6,730 nucleotides of DNA from Ferruginibacter sp. (GTDB lineage Bacteria; Bacteroidota; Bacteroidia; Chitinophagales; Chitinophagaceae): assembly GCA_025362765.1 (NCBI GenBank), contig JANYFI010000693.1:1-6730 (forward strand). Direction: 5' to 3'. Position numbers and translations under genes: made by a program. The stretch's first letter is position 1. Each line of letters starts with the position of its first letter. Of the stretch, positions 5,309 through 6,730 are shown in pieces. The notes beneath the pieces were generated by a model. The model ran no database searches and was not told the DNA's origin. It worked only from the letters and a program-made list of their open reading frames with translations.

Positions 5309-5584
5309 ATGTCAAAAGGAAAATTAATAACAGGTATAATAGCTGGTGCGGCAGCTGGTGCGATAGTAGGAATTTTAATGGCGCCTGATAAAGGATCTGA
5401 AACAAGAAAGAAGATTGCAAAAAAAGGAAATGACCTTTCAGGATCGGTTAGGGATGGCTATAATAAAATTACCAACACCGTAACTGAAAAATACAATAAT
5501 CTAAAAGGTGATGCTAAAGAATTGGCGGATAAAGCTAAACAAGCTGAAATCATCGAAAATCATCATGCTGAAAAAGCACTTTAG
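5309..5584 (+). CDS. YtxH domain-containing membrane-anchored protein
   Basis: The 91-residue product has the classic YtxH plan. A short basic start (MSKGK) leads into a glycine/alanine-rich membrane helix (LITGIIAGAAAGAIVGILMA, about 6-25), then the hallmark APDKGSETRKKI (25-36), then a charged helical tail (about 37-85) rich in Lys, Asp and Asn that probably forms a coiled coil in the cytoplasm. The family is widespread; the founding gene is part of the Bacillus general stress regulon, and the biochemical role is unknown. ATG 5309 is the only sensible start; the leader GCTAAAACAAAAAATC is A-rich without a Shine-Dalgarno sequence. It is probably a single-gene unit, since the next gene begins 198 bases downstream after a repeat-bearing spacer. 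Family assignment is firm; stress function is inference. Confidence 0.92.
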   Translation: MSKGKLITGIIAGAAAGAIVGILMAPDKGSETRKKIAKKGNDLSGSVRDGYNKITNTVTEKYNNLKGDAKELADKAKQAEIIENHHAEKAL

Positions 5585-5624
5585 TGTTATAAATATGACC
5601 TGGCAATTCTAATAATTGTACCTC

Positions 5625-5673
5625 GTTAACACGTAATTTACCTGTTAACAGTAAATATATCGTAAACAGGTTA
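5625..5673. repeat. Three spaced repeats GTWAACA-GTWA, possible operator array
   Basis: Related blocks occur at 5625-5636 (GTTAACACGTAA), 5644-5654 (GTTAACAGTAA) and 5662-5673 (GTAAACAGGTTA), with start-to-start spacings of 19 and 18 bases, nearly two helical turns. The second sits in the perfect palindrome CTGTTAACAG (5642-5651). In addition, 5638-5646 and 5665-5673 are inverted complements with one mismatch. The array lies in the noncoding spacer about 110 bases upstream of the 5783 gene. Regular phasing suggests a protein-binding site; the regulator is unknown. Confidence 0.45.
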
Positions 5674-5782
5674 CTCTATTTATGATGTGTCTAAGAGGCA
5701 CTATAAATTATATATAGATCGTTGCCGGGTCATACTTTTTAACCATTTTAAATAACGAGAAGCAGTTTATTCTTACTATAGC

Positions 5783-6163
5783 ATGAACATCCACAATAGA
5801 AAAGAGCTTAAAGAAGAGATTGATAAACTTAGCAACTTAAGCAATGCGACAGAAGATGTTATGCTTGATCATATAGCCTCTATAAGGCGTTTTCTAAATC
5901 CGGTGATTCAGATAAATAAATTGCTTTCTGTAACAGCAGAAAGAAAGCCGCAACGGTTTTTAAATCTTCTTGATGATGCGGTTGATGCTACGGCATACGC
6001 TGTGTCAGATAAAATATATTCCGGCGATAACGATACTTTTTTTGGGCGGACAATAAGTGGCATTACACAAAAAAGCATTTATACCCTGTTTGATCGCAAC
6101 CGGGAAAAAATAAAATCACTAAGCGTTACAATCGTTAAAAAAATATTTAGCTCCCTCTCCTAA
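5783..6163 (+). CDS. Hypothetical helical protein, first gene of a two-gene unit
   Basis: I do not recognise this 126-residue protein. It starts at ATG 5783 (MNIHNRKELKEEIDKL), has a charged, probably coiled N-terminal helix (about 5-20), a middle with mixed helices (HIASIRRFLNPVIQINKLL, 30-48; RFLNLLDDAVDATAYAVSDKIY, about 58-79), then a polar segment with FFGRTISGITQKS (about 86-98), and a Lys/Ile/Ser-rich amphipathic end. No signal peptide, clear membrane helix, cysteine pair or catalytic motif is visible. The tail loosely resembles the ends of short Bacteroidota proteins found near YtxH genes (hydrophobic-TLxGLxSQKA pattern), but this is from memory and weak. The next gene starts 10 bases after its stop, so the two are almost certainly co-transcribed. 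The three-repeat array in its upstream spacer may control it. Confidence 0.75.
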   Translation: MNIHNRKELKEEIDKLSNLSNATEDVMLDHIASIRRFLNPVIQINKLLSVTAERKPQRFLNLLDDAVDATAYAVSDKIYSGDNDTFFGRTISGITQKSIYTLFDRNREKIKSLSVTIVKKIFSSLS

Positions 6164-6173
6164 AAAAAATACC

Positions 6174-6440
6174 ATGAAAAAATACAACTATGCGGATGAG
6201 ATTATAAAAGACGATAATGATTTTCTTCAGCAGACTGAATTATTAGCAAAGGATCCTGTAAAAGAAAAAATAGTCAATGAACAGGATCAGCAAATTGTAT
6301 TAAATAACGATGAGGATAAAAATAATTCGGATGAAGTTTTTCAGGCTTTTGAAGAAGGCGTTAGAAACGATAACATCAGTACGGAAGAAAAAAAAGAAGA
6401 TAATAAGCGGTCTGGAAGTAAAAAAGCAACCGGACAATAA
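6174..6440 (+). CDS. Small acidic, probably disordered hypothetical protein
   Basis: This 88-residue product is dominated by Asp, Glu, Asn, Gln and Lys, with very few hydrophobics. It starts MKKYNYADEIIKDDND, has LLAKDPVKEKIVNEQDQQ in the middle, an acidic stretch FQAFEEGVRNDN, and a basic C-terminus (KRSGSKKATGQ). It has no membrane segment, signal or enzymatic motif, so it is likely a soluble, mostly unstructured protein. ATG 6174 follows the previous stop by 10 bases with an A-rich spacer, indicating translational coupling or at least a shared transcript. Transcription probably ends at the hairpin at 6478-6517. A shorter frame overlapping its end (6310-6519) is a shadow. Function is unknown; the reality of the gene is supported by operon position and the terminator placement. 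Confidence 0.75.
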   Translation: MKKYNYADEIIKDDNDFLQQTELLAKDPVKEKIVNEQDQQIVLNNDEDKNNSDEVFQAFEEGVRNDNISTEEKKEDNKRSGSKKATGQ

Positions 6441-6477
6441 CGTATTTTCAATACGTTTGTTAGCAGTTATCTTCTCA

Positions 6478-6517
6478 AATAAAAATCCGGATAAATTACT
6501 TTATCCGGATTTTTATT
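6478..6517. terminator. Bidirectional intrinsic terminator
   Basis: AATAAAAATCCGGATAAA (6478-6495) and its exact complement (6500-6517) form an 18-bp perfect stem with the four-base loop TTAC. The TCCGGA core is flanked by A runs on the left and T runs on the right, so each strand has a stem followed by T. It sits between the end of the two-gene unit (stop 6440) and the end of the convergent gene (stop 6534-6532), as expected for a shared terminator. Confidence 0.93.
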
Positions 6518-6531
6518 AAGTATGCCATCCC

Positions 6532-6730
6532 TTATTTTCTTAGGACGGTTTTTTTCACTCCATCAAAAATACTCTCCCATAATAGATTAAAAAAAGACTT
6601 TTGCAGGTCTCTTTTAAAGTCAATTTGCCCTACATATGTATTATCATTTTTAGGATTGTCGTTTGCAATCAGCGTATTGGCAATTATAGACAATAAGCCA
6701 CGTTTTTTTAACTCGTCGTTATTGTTCAAT
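6532..6730 (-). CDS. Hypothetical protein, 5' partial (cut by the right edge)
   Basis: The minus-strand frame is open from the window edge to TAA 6534-6532, showing the last 65 residues; its beginning lies outside. The TTG at 6729 is simply the first full codon and need not be a start. Visible parts are a polar segment NNNDELKKRG, a hydrophobic stretch LLSIIANTLIA, the linker NDNPKNDNTY, and an amphipathic end FKRDLQKSFFNLLWESIFDGVKK with a basic tail. I do not recognise the family. The convergent position against the two-gene unit, with a shared strong terminator two bases short of 15 away, supports a real gene. Confidence 0.6.
   Translation of the reverse strand, partial: LNNNDELKKRGLLSIIANTLIANDNPKNDNTYVGQIDFKRDLQKSFFNLLWESIFDGVKKTVLRK

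Noticed and set aside
5695..5712. GAGGCACTATAAATTATA as a sigma54 promoter for the 5783 gene
   Set aside because: GGCAC is present, but at the right spacing the -12 element reads TA rather than GC.
5783..6440. Toxin-antitoxin pair
   Set aside because: Gene order and sizes fit loosely, but neither protein shows a toxin motif or an antitoxin DNA-binding fold.
6310..6519. 69-residue plus-strand frame
   Set aside because: Overlaps the acidic protein gene out of frame and runs through the terminator hairpin.

Overview
The window looks like a Bacteroidota chromosome, most likely from the Sphingobacteriaceae/Chitinophagaceae side (Mucilaginibacter- or Pedobacter-like). This is inferred from protein families and style, not from a marker gene. 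The signs are AT-rich spacers, almost no Shine-Dalgarno sequences, a YtxH protein, a tiny GDIFKAGMW lipoprotein, a small YRFEG/DAYG protein and a typical Bacteroidota single-domain response regulator. By eye the left end (gene 1) is richer in G+C than the region right of about 4,580.

Layout. 1-1758 (+) is the 3' end of a large GH94 protein of the cyclic beta-1,2-glucan synthase type, followed by a long hairpin. 2085-2456 (-) is a small protein of unknown function with its own terminator at 2022-2049. 2548-3974 (-) encodes an NtrC-family sigma54 activator broken in two reading frames: a receiver (3540-3974) and an AAA+/Fis-HTH part (2548-3513). The break lies in a run of five T between two stop codons, and one extra T would give a continuous protein of 475 residues. 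4222-4575 (+) is a divergently transcribed single-domain response regulator. In front of it lies a -24/-12 sequence with exact sigma54 spacing. 4667-4846 (-) is a 59-residue lipoprotein/membrane peptide convergent with it across a bidirectional terminator. 4847-5308 has no convincing gene but holds a 57-bp palindrome built of 7-bp units. 5309-5584 (+) is a YtxH-family protein. 5783-6163 and 6174-6440 (+) are an unrecognised two-gene unit preceded by three 18-19 bp-spaced repeats. An 18-bp-armed terminator separates it from an incoming gene cut by the right edge (6532-6730, -).

How it may work together (inference). The centre is a small two-component/sigma54 node: an activator with an intact GAFTGA loop, a divergent receiver-only protein with a sigma54-type promoter, and a weaker sigma54-like site facing the activator gene itself. 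This suggests the activator drives the receiver-only gene and perhaps its own. No histidine kinase is present in the window. Whether the activator is a pseudogene, two separate proteins, a recoded gene or a sequencing artefact is the main open question. The small membrane proteins to the right resemble envelope/stress accessory genes. I see no insertion sequence, CRISPR array, tRNA or rRNA, and nothing that can be called a wholly new system with confidence.
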